In this document: piece by piece, positions 20,305-31,193 of the stretch
Layout: each line of letters starts with the position of its first letter
Numbering within the stretch: position 1 is the first letter of the stretch
Source of the DNA: Symsagittifera roscoffensis
Lineage: Eukaryota > Xenacoelomorpha > Acoela > Convolutidae
NCBI RefSeq assembly: GCF_963678635.1
Contig: NC_087071.1
Location: forward strand, 19,963,613 to 20,027,612
Direction: 5' to 3'
Length of the DNA stretch: 64,000 nt
Program-made: the position numbers and the translations under genes
Notes under the pieces: model-generated
Told to the model about the DNA's origin: nothing
What the model saw: only the letters and a program-made list of their open reading frames with translations
Database searches by the model: none

Positions 20305-20579
20305 AAAGCTGTTAAATTGTTCAGCTGGCCGAAAATCGTCAGATTGTGCGGTTTAGCCGAAAGTCGTCAAAGTACCGAATTGGCCGAAACGCTTCACACA
20401 GTTAACTTGACGAAAGTGGGCGATTGGCCAAAAGAGCCGACAGACGATACAGCAGACAGGCGAAAGAGCAGACTGGCGGAAGAGAGGCCTGTTCAGGTGT
20501 CCTGATTGTTGACTTTTGGGCGAAGTGGAGCTGTATTTTTCTCGACACCCGAAGTTTTGGTTTTTTCCCGGTGTCGCCA

Positions 20580-21371
20580 ATCTCCAATTAAAACTGTAAG
20601 ACTCGACTAGTTTAGAACTTTCAATTTGTGCTATAAAATTGATTTACGATGTCATATATGCTAGAAATTTCCCCGCAAGCTAGCCCCCCGTAATTTTTCT
20701 CATTACCCAAATTTTTTGGACAGTTCCTTTGAACTGAAATTTCTTACAGTCAGTACATAGACAAACTGACTTGACATTTTTTCTCGATACCAAAAATTTT
20801 TGGATATTTGTGAACGGAATATTAATCAGTGAAATCGGAACATAGACAAGAGGTACTGAACTAGTTTTTTGGGTTGGTTTATGACTCGAACCTGCTGACC
20901 AAAATTTTCTGAAAAATTTTGTGAAAAAAGTAAAAAAAAAATTGCCAAAAAATCTTCAAAACGTCTCCAGAATTCTGCGAAACTGTGCTGTAAGATGACA
21001 CCAACCTAATGTTAAGTGGTCTGGTAGCGAAATATCAGGCAAACTAAGTTGAGTTTTTTCATCCTCAGGTTTCTTCCGCGTGTGTTGTTGGAACTTAACC
21101 AATTTGCCTGATCCCCCACCCACCATTGGTGAAACTGAAAGCCAGTGCGCTTCAAATAAAACAAAGCCGTTTCAGCCCGTCCGATTATTGACTTCGTTTC
21201 GTGACAGTAAAGTTAAGTGGTCAGGTACGGTGATATTAAGTGAGTTAAGTTGAATTCTTTCATCCTCAGGTTTACTCCGTGTGTGTTGTTGGAGTTCAAC
21301 CGACCTACTTAATTTTCCAACCCCATTGGTACTTAAGCGTAACGAAGCCGTCGCATAGGTCCCCTAAGTGT
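20580..21371 (+). other. BEL/Pao leader downstream of the repeats
   Basis: No convincing ORF. A segment of about 105 bp (21012-21120) recurs in diverged form at 21210-21315. Both copies contain 'tcatcctcaggttt', which looks like a 3' splice site. Confidence 0.5.
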
Positions 21372-22016
21372 ATGGTATTCTTTCTAGGAGCTAGTTCCTT
21401 GGATCACGCGCTCCGAAAACTTCCCGCTCCGTCCCAGAAGCGCGTCAAAGATACTTGCTTTACGAAGCCAGGTTTAAGTTTGACCTTTAACGCTAGGGAC
21501 TCTCAGAAAACAATACAGTACTACCTTCATCACCACTTGTCGCACCGTAACGACCCCGTAATTTGGCACGACGCCATTAATAACTCGATAAGTAGGCACC
21601 GCAGCAACAATAACCGCAAGCTGAGTAGTGAGCAACTTGTCAATTTGTTATTAAAGCATAGGACAAACATTTGTGCGATCGTATACTGTAGACGGAACGG
21701 AACCGAGGATATAGAGGAAAGTTTAGGTTCAACAGGTATTCTCGTTCTCAACGTCGTTAAAGACTTTATCTCTAAGCGTAAGGCTAAGGACCAGGTACTA
21801 ATTGAGAAGTACAAAGAGCTTCACCAGCCTCCTTCCCTTGAGTTAAAGACTCTCCTCCTTCTAAGGCGTTATAGCGCTAATCTTAACATCCTTAAGACAC
21901 GTAAGAAGCGAAACCGCTTACCCCTCAAAGCTCGGAAAGCTATAAGAAATAGGCTTCAGGTAGAAGCTCTGAGACGTCAAGTTCCCCCGTCTTGTAAGCT
22001 AATGTTGATTTACTAA
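21372..22016 (+). CDS. Accessory ORF before gag in the BEL/Pao element, distant SGNH/GDSL-like (uncertain)
   Basis: The frame is open from 21279, but I choose the ATG at 21372 because similarity to a second relic in this window starts there. This gives 214 residues. It begins with MVFFLGASSLDHAL and has VIWHDAINNSIS near residue 62-73, then a basic tail (residues about 170-214). GASS near the N-terminus and a later hydrophobic strand ending in His-Asp plus Asn-Asn loosely recall blocks of SGNH/GDSL esterases. That is a guess. A decayed relative at about 47410-47937 shares FxxxASSxxHxLxKL, WHDxxxNS, CRRxGTxDI and a LELKxL stretch, so the protein is a real conserved family. It precedes gag in the same orientation. 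Confidence 0.6.
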   Translation: MVFFLGASSLDHALRKLPAPSQKRVKDTCFTKPGLSLTFNARDSQKTIQYYLHHHLSHRNDPVIWHDAINNSISRHRSNNNRKLSSEQLVNLLLKHRTNICAIVYCRRNGTEDIEESLGSTGILVLNVVKDFISKRKAKDQVLIEKYKELHQPPSLELKTLLLLRRYSANLNILKTRKKRNRLPLKARKAIRNRLQVEALRRQVPPSCKLMLIY

Positions 22017-22109
22017 TGCAAATTTAATTACGTACCAAAACAGTATCTCATTTTATTGATTGTTTTCTATAAGTGAGCATCCGTAGATTATTGTCAATTT
22101 GTGAAAAAC

Positions 22110-25100
22110 ATGGACGAAAATTCCAAAGTAAGATACGCAAGTTATTCGAAACCCGTCTAAATCTAGAAAAAATGAGCTGCTTAAAGGTCACTCATTATTA
22201 CTTGAGTACATTGAGAATAATAGTCGCACTACAAAAATTGATAATGCTGTTTACAAATGTAAAATTGCGTTGGAAAAAGCTGTCGACGTCAATGAGCAAT
22301 TAATTAGGTTAGCGGGAAAAACGGAAAATCCTGAAAAAATTATTGCTCAGCACGACCTTTGGCTTAAGAAAGTAGCCGAAATGAACGATAAAGTAATGCA
22401 CGAAGCTCAGAGTTACAAGATGAGCCTTGAACCTTCGTCATTTCCAGCAGCCGGCATTACAGGGAGCAAGGGATCTTTACAACAAACTAGGTCTGAGACA
22501 TCCTCACGCTCGCACAAAACAAGTAATTCAGCAGCACGAATATCTGAAAACAGGTCTAAGGTCTCTAATAAGTCTAAGGATAGTAGAAAGCTTGACTCAC
22601 ATAAGTCTGATAAATCTGCTTCCACTCGTAATACGTCGACTGTTCGCACTATGTCATCAAGTGAGAAACGGCATGAGTTAGCTTTAGTAAAACGACGCCA
22701 TGAAGAGCTGGAAAGGCAGTATCAAGTATCTTTAAGACTTAAAGAGCAAGAGAACCGTCTTAAGTTCGAACAAAGTCAGCTGGAACTAGAGCAATTGGCT
22801 GAAAATCATAAAAAGCAACAAATTGAAATGGAATTGAAAGCGTTTGAACTTGAGGACAGTTCATCTGAGGTTAGCGAGAAGGTAGCGGAAAGTAACTTGA
22901 CAGGAGTAAGTCAACCTATTTCAAAGGTAGCAACCGATCGAACTAATGATTGGGTAGACTCTGTTAGTTCACAAGCACCTCCCGACGTTGCTAGTGCGCC
23001 AGGTTTGCAGACCTTCACTCATGTACCCATTTCGTCAGGACCGACGACTTCCGCCCTCCTTGCTCATGCAATTCACACCAGTGATAGTCATAACCATGAG
23101 CACACAGCATTGAGTTACACTGGAATCCATAGTTATGGACATCGGGCTATGCCTCAATTTGGCAGTGCAAGCCTTTTGCCATTGCAAGCTTCTGTTTCAT
23201 TCCCAGCCTCTGTTCCATTCCCAGTTAACAATATGCATTCTAGTGCACACGTGTTACCATCACCGTCTGCTGTTCCTTTACAGACCATGAGTTCAAACAT
23301 AACTAATGGTAGTTTTGCCATCGCGCAACCGGAATCATTACCTGTCCCAATGTTACCGGCCCAACCCGGTTCTGATTTTGTTTCTTTGTCGCCTGCGTTT
23401 GCTGGTGGTGGCTTCTCATCTTCTGGAGTAAACCCAACGCCGGTTTTCTTTTCGGCACCTAATTGCCATGCAGCGCCAGTCCAGACGCAACATACTCTTC
23501 CCTTTGTTCCGCATACTGTGTCACCTAGTATCAACGATTACTACACAAGTGATGCAAACTTATGGCGATTGGCTGCTACAACTCCAATCGTCACGCCTGC
23601 TCAGTGTTGTAATGCTGGAAACATTTTTTCTAATGTGACAACTGTTGTCCCATCGTGTAACACCGCCGCTCCTTATACTAGTGGTGGGACTGTGTGTTTT
23701 AATACTCCCCCAGTTCATCCACAACATGTTCCGAATTTCGTCAATCATACTAACACTGGTTATCAGCCAGTCAACGAAGACTACGCACCGTCTTCTGCTT
23801 ATCCGAACCAAGGTTGTTCATCGGATCGACCTCTTTCCGCTCGTGAATTGGCGGAATTATTGATGCATAGCCGCAAAGATCATCTTCCTGAATGGAATTT
23901 AGCCCAGTTTGACGGCAACCCGTTAAACTGGCACGAATGGTTTGGTCAGTTTAAGTCCACCGTTGATTCCGCTGTTCTCACCAATGATACGAAACTGACA
24001 TACTTAAAAACGCTCGTCTCAGGCAAAGCAAAAACCGCAATTGCGGAGTTTATTTACAGTGGCGTTATGTACAAGGATGCACTGGCCACCTTGCAACGGA
24101 AGTTTGGGCAACCACATGCCATTGTTGGTGCGCATCTTGATAAGCTGAATACTTTTCCTCCACTTAAGATGCACAATTCGGAAAATGTCATTAGTTTCTC
24201 CTCTGCCATATCTGGCCTCGTAGCAGTTTTCAAATCATTGTCTTTCAACGATGATCTAAAGAGTGTTAACCTGTTAAACCAAGCTGTTAGTAAACTTCCG
24301 CCTAACCTCAAGGAGGCTTTGTCAATGAATACTGTTAGACATAAGTGGCAGCGACCAACACTCTTAGGCTTTAACAACTGGTTGACAGAAAAGGCCGAGG
24401 GGCATGAAAGATTACGTTTACTCAACCCTAAGGCAAAAAACGAGGAACCGGTTAAACCAAAAACAACTAAAGTTTTTGCAGCCAAAAGCCAGGTAACTAG
24501 TAAGGCTCAGGATAAGTCTAAGTTTCCGCCGTGCGTTTTGTGTAAGGGTAGTCATGCATTGTGGAATTGTGCTGTTTTTAAGGAAAAGAATGCTACTCAG
24601 CGAGCAAAGTACGTAGCTGAACAGAAACTTTGCTTCGCTTGTCTCAATGGCAATCATAGTTTCCGGCAATGTTCTAGAGCAAAAAGCCAGAGTGTGATAG
24701 CACACATAATGTCTTGCTCCATGGAGCCGAAAGAATATTTTACTCGAAAGGAAAGTTCAAATGTCTCGAATGAGGCTGGAACAAACAAATCCAAGGAGAA
24801 TACAAACACTTCCACCCATGCCGCTGTTAGTGATGTACATGACATTGAATCTTCTAAAGGGTTGTTGCCAATTGCAACACTTGGTGTATCCTCGGATGTA
24901 ACCAGTCTCCTGACGTTGGTTCTTTGTGATAGTGCATCGACTCACTCCTGGGTGTCTTCGTCACTCGTAAACCGTCTCGGCTTAGTAGGGGAGCCCGTTA
25001 ACTTGTCAATTAGTGGTTTCAATTCAACCACCGTTGTTGAGACTCAGAGGGTCAAGTTTACAGTTTCCTCCGAGCCGAATAATAGTGATTTCGTATTTTC

Positions 25101-28100
25101 TCTCTGTGCATATGTTAAAGACAATATTCGGATTGGTTCCGAATTAATCAATATTGCTGATTTGCAGAATAAATATCCACAATTAGCACCTATTAAGCCC
25201 ATTCAATATACTTATGAGGACGTTGAAGTTATTATCGGACAAGACTACTACCACGCCGTTAGATCCATTGAGTTCATCTTGGGAGATGATAAAAACTCAC
25301 CGTGTTCCGTTCGCCTACCGATAGGTTGGGTCTTAAGTGGTCCGTTGCCGCCGTCCGGTAATTCTACTTCTTCGTGTTTCAAGTGTGTTGTTGAAGATTC
25401 TTCTCTGACCGACCAGATAAAATCCTGGTACGAATTGGAATCGTATGGTGCTTTCAAACAAGTCGATGCCCGTTCCGCCGCGGATAAACATGCTTTATCC
25501 ATCCTCAATTCTGAAACCGATCACAATGGCGAAAGATACATTGTGCCTATGCTTTGGATTGATAGTAATGTCAGTCTACCAAACAATTATTACTCGTCAC
25601 TCGCCCAATTTAAAACATTGGAGAGAAGGTTAAGTAAAGACCCTGAGCTGCGCGAAAGATACGCAGAAACAATTAGAGAGGACATTAGGAAAGGCTATGT
25701 CGTTACCGTCGAACCGCATGATCCACGTAAGCGTTCCGATCGCGAGTGGTATCTTCCGCACCATCCCGTCGTAAATCCGAATAAGCCGGGTAAGATGCGC
25801 CGAGTCCTTAATGGGGCTTCTAAGTTTCACGGCACATCCTTAAATAAGTCCTTATTGGTGGGTCCGGACCTACGACAAAATTTAATTTTTGTGCTTTTGC
25901 GCTTTTGCGATTCCGTCAACACAAGTACGCCGTCTCCGCGGATATAGAGGGTATGTTCCTCCAGGTAGGAGTCCTTGCCCGCGATCAAACTTCGCTCCGT
26001 TTTTTGTGGCGGGAGGATACCACTTCCGATGTGGTAGTTCATCAGTACACTCGCCATATATTCGGCGCACGGGATTCGCCTACGTGCGCCAATTTCGCGT
26101 TGCGAAAAACAGCAACTGATAATATGTCCACATACCCTGAGGCCGCCTCAGTCGTAAATGAAAAATTTTACATGGACGATTACTTGGATTCATTCGAGAA
26201 CGTTACCCAAGCAATTAAAACTAGTCGCGATTTTGTTTCCTTATTAAAATTAGGAGGATTTAATTTGACTAAATTTGTCAGTAATGCTGATGAAATCACT
26301 TCAGCAATGAACCCCGAGGAATCCGAAACCTCATCATCACCCATCAAGGAAATATGTAACGGTGCCGAACAATCATCACACGTCTTAGGTCTTAAGTGGG
26401 ACCATGTAAAAGACACATTGGTTGTTAGCAGAGGCGTGGATCGTCCTCTCGATAAAGCAATAACTCAACGAACCGTCTTGAGTTTCGTCTCTTCTGTGTT
26501 TGACCCTGTTGGGTTAGTAGCTCCATACACAGTTAGGGCCCGTCTTTTACTGAAAGATATTTGGAAAATAAGTGGTCAAAGTTGAGACGACGAATTACCA
26601 GAAGACATAAAAGATAAGTTCCTCGAGTGGCACTCCGGTCTCCCTCTCTTAGGGAAATTGACTATTCCCCGTTGTTACTTCACGGAGCCTGTGGATCAAA
26701 TTGAGCTCCACATGTTCGGTGATAGCTCGCAGGACGTTTTCTGTGCTGTTGGATTTTTGCGTGCGCGACTCGCGAGATCGCATAAAACTCAAATATCCTT
26801 CATCTTTGGTAAAGCTCGCGTTGCGCCCATGAAAGCGCTATCTATACCGAAGCTAGAGCTTCAAGCTGCTCTGCTCGCCACACGACTGAAAGATGATATA
26901 CTGACCGCCCTTACCGTCTCTATTAATCATGTCTTTATGTGGACAGATAGTACAACAGTTTTGCAGTGGCTAAACTCCACTGAAAAATTACCTGTATTCG
27001 TCGCTAATCGTGTCGGCGAAATCCTCGAGTCGACCACTATTGATGAGTGGCACCATGTTCTGAGCGGCGATAATCCAGCTGATACCGGTACGCGGGGGAT
27101 TTCTTCGGAAGCCCTCAAAGATAGCAGCTGGGTTATTGGTCCGAGCATTCTCAGGACTACTGATTGGCCGTTTATACCCGACGAACGTGTAATCAATAAA
27201 ATTCGTTTGAAGGGTCCTTCTTGTGATGTTGATAATTGCTTGGAGACATCATCTTCCTTCGTCACCGATGTCACATCCATCAAACATCCCGAACAAGGGT
27301 TCAATTGGGAAAGGTTCAGTTCCTTTACAAGATTTAAACGAGTAGTCGCTTTCATGTTGAGGATGTTGCCTTCACATAAGCATTTTCGTGGTAAGGACTT
27401 ACAAATCACCGACCCAACTGAACTTGATATTGCAGAAAGCAAACTGATTCATCTTGCTCAGATGGAATCCTTCCCCGTTGAGTTAAAAACACTCACCGCT
27501 GGCAAACCTATTAAGAATAGTAGTAAAATTGCCACATACTCGCCATTTATCGGTCCCGCTGGTATCATTCGTTCCACCGGACGGATTGTGCGCTTTGTGA
27601 ATACCGAGTTTGATACTAAGCACCCAATAATACTCGACGCCCGACATACCTTAGTTCGTTTGTTGGCCCGCAGCCTCCACCATAAGCATTTTCATCAAGG
27701 ATTAGATTACATGCGCTCCGTTTTAAATATGAAATATGCAATACTTGGGTTGCGTCGACTGCTTCGGTCTATCGAAAATCAATGTGTGACATGCCGTAAA
27801 CGCAAAGCAAGCACCATCCAGCCAAATATGTCCGATTTACCGGTCGAACGTCTCGGATACAAGCAACCACCCTTCAATCATACGGGTGTGGATTACTTTT
27901 GACCGCTCTACATTCCGGTTCGCAGAAGCACGGAAAAAAGATGGGGATTTCTTTTTACTTGCCTCACCACCAGGGCTGTACACCTTGAGATTGTACCGTC
28001 TCTGGACACCAGTTCGTGTGTCATGGGCATTGAACGGTTCGTTGCGCGCCGTGGTACGCCAAGCACAATCTGGTCGGATAATGGCACGAACTTCGTTGGT

Positions 28101-28802
28101 GCGGAAAAGGAATTACTTGCCTGCATCAAGAGCTGGAATGGCATGGCTCCGACCATTTTTGCACACAAAGGTGTTACTTGGAAATTTAACCCGCCAGGTG
28201 CACCCCATCATGGCGGCTCCTGGGAACGCCTCGTCCGAAGCGTGAAGCGCGTGCTGTACGATATCCTAGGCAGTAGGCGAGTCACTGAAGAGGTGTTAGG
28301 AACAACACTCTGCTTAGTTGAACAGGCTTTGACTTCAAGGCCAATCACTCCCGCTAGTACCGATTCACTTGAGTTAGAAGCGTTAACCCCAAACCATTTT
28401 TTGCTTGGACAACATGCCACAAGCTTTCCTTCGCTTTTACCCGGGGAGCACTTCGATCACAAGAAAAGGTACGTGCGAGCGCAGTCATATGCTAACGCGA
28501 TTTGGTCTCGTTGGCTTCGAGAATATGTTCCCTCGCTGAATAAGCGTGTCAAGTGGCACACTCATTCTGACTTCACTCTTAAAACAGGCGATCTCGTGTG
28601 GGTGATTGAGCCCGATAGTCCGCGTGGGTACTACCCTCTCGCCCGAATCGTCAAGCTAAACTACGGACAGGACGGTTGCGCCCGATCCGCCCTTGTCAGG
28701 ACCGCAACCCGTGAAGTCACGCGGCCGACCATTAAGCTCGCTCCGGTTCTTCCTTCTTCAGGGGGGGAGGATGTTGCAATGCAAAACAAGAGTATAGAAT
28801 AA
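22110..28802 (+). pseudogene. BEL/Pao gag-pol polyprotein, interrupted
   Basis: Gag probably starts at the ATG at 22110, with a one-base shift near 22160. From 22270 the frame is open for 1225 codons: coiled coil (residues about 140-195), Pro/Ser/His-rich linker, DUF1759-type Gag (about 530-740), CCHC knuckles CVLCKGSHALWNC and CFACLNGNHSFRQC (about 755-800), protease with L-C-D-S-A-S (about 886), and the RT start. An 8 bp tandem duplication (gcttttgc, 25893-25908) then shifts frame. RT continues to 26582 with FYMDDYLDS (about 26165-26190) intact. Nonsense TGA codons at 26583 and 27900 break the RNase H and integrase region. RNase H (GDSS, KLELQAAL, TDSTTVL, NPADTGTRG), H2C2 zinc module and D..SDNGTNF..GGSWERL integrase residues are otherwise present. 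The end overlaps the 3' LTR. Confidence 0.92.
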
Positions 28803-29210
28803 AACGAGTATAGATGCATATAAAATAAGCACAGTTGGCCGAGTGGCCTAAGCTAACGCCGATTATATAGGTTAACAGTTGACGTAGGTTTGAGTCCCCC
28901 ACCTGCCCATGTATTAATATACTAAAAACGGGGGTTACATCCTATTTTAACTGTTTTTTGGTTCTAATTCGGTTCAGCTTTGATTAAGGCTGACCGCCAA
29001 AAAGAGCAATTTGTCTCAAGGACATTACCGACCGGTTCTTGTGGCTAGATTGCGCGAAATTATCTCAAAAACGAGTTGTACCGAAACAAGATGATTTTGT
29101 GATCTTGATTATGCAAACCGTTGACATTTCTTATTTCTTGTTATGTGTGTTTACCGAAAAATACTCATAATTTAATTTGTCTTATACAGTTTTTTCAGAT
29201 TGAGCGCACA
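28772..29210 (+). repeat. BEL/Pao 3' LTR
   Basis: 439 bp, same ends as the 5' LTR, with eight substitutions. One of these falls in the B box (GGTTTGAGTCC). It follows a G-rich tract GGGGGGGAGGA. The first 31 bases also encode the last residues of the pol frame. Confidence 0.95.
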
Positions 29211-29354
29211 CTTTTGATATTCTATGAATACTTTTGAAAACTCTAATTCAATATCGTCTGTTTGAATTACATATTTACGATGGGCTGTATTTGGTGTGCT
29301 AAATTCTATGGTGTACATTCCGTATTGCTGTGTTAGATTACATATGTCTTTCAA
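29172..29354 (-). CDS. Small ORF of the Ty3-type element cut by the BEL/Pao insertion
   Basis: About 47 codons of this frame (29216-29354 and the CTTTT duplication) belong to the Ty3-type element; the last residues are read from the BEL/Pao LTR. Across the empty site the same phase would meet a stop within a few codons past 19502. I recognise no domain. It starts 7 bases after the preceding small ORF. Confidence 0.3.
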   Translation of the reverse strand: MKDICNLTQQYGMYTIEFSTPNTAHRKYVIQTDDIELEFSKVFIEYQKCALNLKKLYKTN

Positions 29355-29361
29355 ATAATGT

Positions 29362-29547
29362 TCAATGATTTGTCTTTTGATTTTTTATATCTGGGAATTC
29401 TGCTTTGCATGGGCTGATTCCTGGTTCAAACAAATTTACGAGTAAGTTCTTACAAAATTGTGTTTGTCCTCTATCATCGAGTGAATCGATAATAAAGGGA
29501 AAAACTGCTTCTTCATCTGGACTTTCGTCACTTTGAGTGTGTCTCAT
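29362..29547 (-). CDS. Small unidentified ORF (61 aa) of the Ty3-type element
   Basis: Starts at an ATG at 29545-29547 and is rich in Asp, Glu, Pro and Asn. No domain is recognised. Its composition and its position between neighbouring small frames suggest one longer N-terminal gene broken into pieces. Confidence 0.3.
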   Translation of the reverse strand: MRHTQSDESPDEEAVFPFIIDSLDDRGQTQFCKNLLVNLFEPGISPCKAEFPDIKNQKTNH

Positions 29548-29643
29548 TTTTTCGTTTGATGACTGTTAATATATAACTATCAATATGTCTAATTGGTTGA
29601 TTCCAATTATACAGGTGTACTGGTTTGTGTTTATATTGCTTTT

Positions 29644-29988
29644 TTATTCTTCTTTTTCCTCTTTTTGAAGAATTTGAAGTTGTTTCTGAGTCGGAAAATA
29701 TAATTGATCATGAATGGGACAATTTTTATCTATTGATTCTTTTAATTTGTATAGTTCGTCTAAGCTGTTGGCTTCTGATTCAGAAAATGCGTTTCTATTT
29801 TTTGAAAATCTTTTTCGTGTGATTTGTCTTTGTTTGTTTATAATTTTTCTTTTTATTGTCTGTCGTTTTGTTCGAATGTATCCAACTGTTTGTGTATGTG
29901 GGGTGATTACAAGATCGTATTTTTGGTTATCTATTTCACAATTGTGTAAAACGATTGTTTGTTTATTTCCTAAATTTTTGAATGACAT
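29644..29988 (-). CDS. Unidentified basic ORF (114 aa), first ORF of the Ty3-type element
   Basis: A 114-codon frame from an ATG at 29986-29988. Residues about 35-65 are strongly basic (repeated Lys/Arg with Gln and Thr) and the C-terminus is acidic (EEKEE). No zinc ligands or membrane segment. It is the most 5' ORF of the element. A nucleic-acid-binding accessory role is possible from the charge pattern only. Confidence 0.35.
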   Translation of the reverse strand: MSFKNLGNKQTIVLHNCEIDNQKYDLVITPHTQTVGYIRTKRQTIKRKIINKQRQITRKRFSKNRNAFSESEANSLDELYKLKESIDKNCPIHDQLYFPTQKQLQILQKEEKEE

Positions 29989-29989
29989 A

Positions 29990-31193
29990 AGGTTTAGGAT
30001 GAGGGATGCAAGAAGTTATTACTGATTTTTATTTTCCTAGACTGTTAGTCCTTACAATTTTTTTGGTTAGCTTAACCTGGGTCTTTTTGTTCAGGGTTGG
30101 AGAGAAAAGTATATCGATTCCGGAGAATGATGTTCTACTTTCTCGTGGCTAGTCTAAGTTAAGGTGTTAACTTACTTAATCCTACTTAGGGGTAGTGATT
30201 GTGTTCAAGGGTTGGAGAATAGTAAATCGATCCACAAGGTTCAGGTATAGTTAGAACGCAAGTAGTTCATTAGATACTATTTTAAACTTACTAAGTCTAA
30301 GATCTATCCTGGGTCTGTTAAGAAGAATGAATAACCGAAGTTCTTCACTGTTTAACTTAATTTGAATGGTTAGTTTTATTTTAAAAATTTCTATTAGTCC
30401 TGTTTCTTTTGGAAAGGTTGGATAGTGAATCGACGTTTGAGGTCGTTAGACACCTGCTAAGTGGGTGGGGGAGAACAAAATTCTTCTTTGTGATCCAAGG
30501 ATAGGTCTTGATGATCAGATTTTAAATTTAATGAGATATAAAATTTATAAAGATCCAAGGATAGCCTTGATGATCTGATTTTTTTTAAATTAAGTAAATT
30601 TAAATTTAAATGGTTTCAATTTAGTTAATAAAAAGGGTTGGTTTTTTAATGATGTTAGTGAGCTTATGATTGCTGTTATGTTTAGGTGATACTAACAATT
30701 TATTGTCATGCTACTAATTTTTGTTTTTATTTTCAATAAATATTTTTCAAATATGTTTTATGTAATACTGCAGAAATTTAAAAAACGATCTGAGATCTTT
30801 TCATCAATCGTTATTGTACATTAAAAATTTTGTTTAGCGCCTGAAATGATCATGAAGATTTATTTCAAAATTTTATGTTTGCAAATGAAAATCTAAATTC
30901 ATTGGTGATAAGATTCTAAATATAAAAGTTTGTGTTGGCTTTTGCCTTACAACCATGAAACTAAATGGTAAGTTTCTATGTAGCCGTATATCGTCTCTTG
31001 TCCGAGGTCTTTTTTCAATACCAGGTAGTTCTAGTATTGGGCGGAATATCGGCTCTGATCTATTGAGTCGTAGAGACATTTCAATCAAGTTATTATCGTG
31101 TAACACTTTGAAAATGTTTTGTCTAAATTCTAATCTATTTTTGGTTAGTTCTAAGCTATTAAGGTCTTATTCGAGACTTATGGTCGCACCAGA
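29990..31193 (-). other. Leader (5' untranslated region) of the Ty3-type element
   Basis: About 1.2 kb without a convincing ORF. 'gatccaaggatag' followed by 'cttgatgatc' occurs twice (about 30501 and 30553). A diverged motif like 'ggttggagaatagtaaatcgat' occurs at about 30096, 30214 and 30415. Such repeats suit structured leaders or packaging signals, but that is inference. Confidence 0.5.
31170..31193 (-). other. Primer-binding site of the Ty3-type element
   Basis: On the minus strand, two bases after the LTR end, comes TGGTGCGACCATAAGTCTCG. Its complement reads like a tRNA 3' end: a T-loop-like TTCGAGA, a five-base stem, then GGTCGCACCA. The tRNA could be identified by searching for an acceptor strand GGTCGCA. 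Confidence 0.6.

Larger units (their letters stand above)
19503..29210 (+). mobile_element. BEL/Pao LTR retrotransposon nested in the Ty3-type element (9.7 kb)
   Basis: Two 439 bp LTRs (19503-19941, 28772-29210) start TGTTGC and end GCACA. The exact 5 bp CTTTT occurs on each side (19498-19502, 29211-29215) as target duplication. Inside are a PBS at 19945, a repeat-rich leader, an extra ORF, and gag-pol in the order coiled coil, DUF1759-type Gag, two CCHC knuckles, protease, RT, RNase H, integrase. A G-run (28761-28767, with a purine-only stretch to 28771) directly precedes the 3' LTR and is the polypurine tract. It lies opposite in orientation to its host element and lacks the host's C-poor bias. 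Eight substitutions separate the LTRs (about 1.8%). Confidence 0.95.

Noticed and set aside
22413-25508. Several minus-strand open frames within the BEL/Pao gag-pol
   Set aside because: They are shadows of a well-supported plus-strand coding sequence with recognisable domains.
29625-30025. Plus-strand hydrophobic frames near the Ty3 leader
   Set aside because: They are T-rich reverse complements of Lys/Asn-rich minus-strand frames. Hydrophobicity follows from poly-T and not from a membrane protein.
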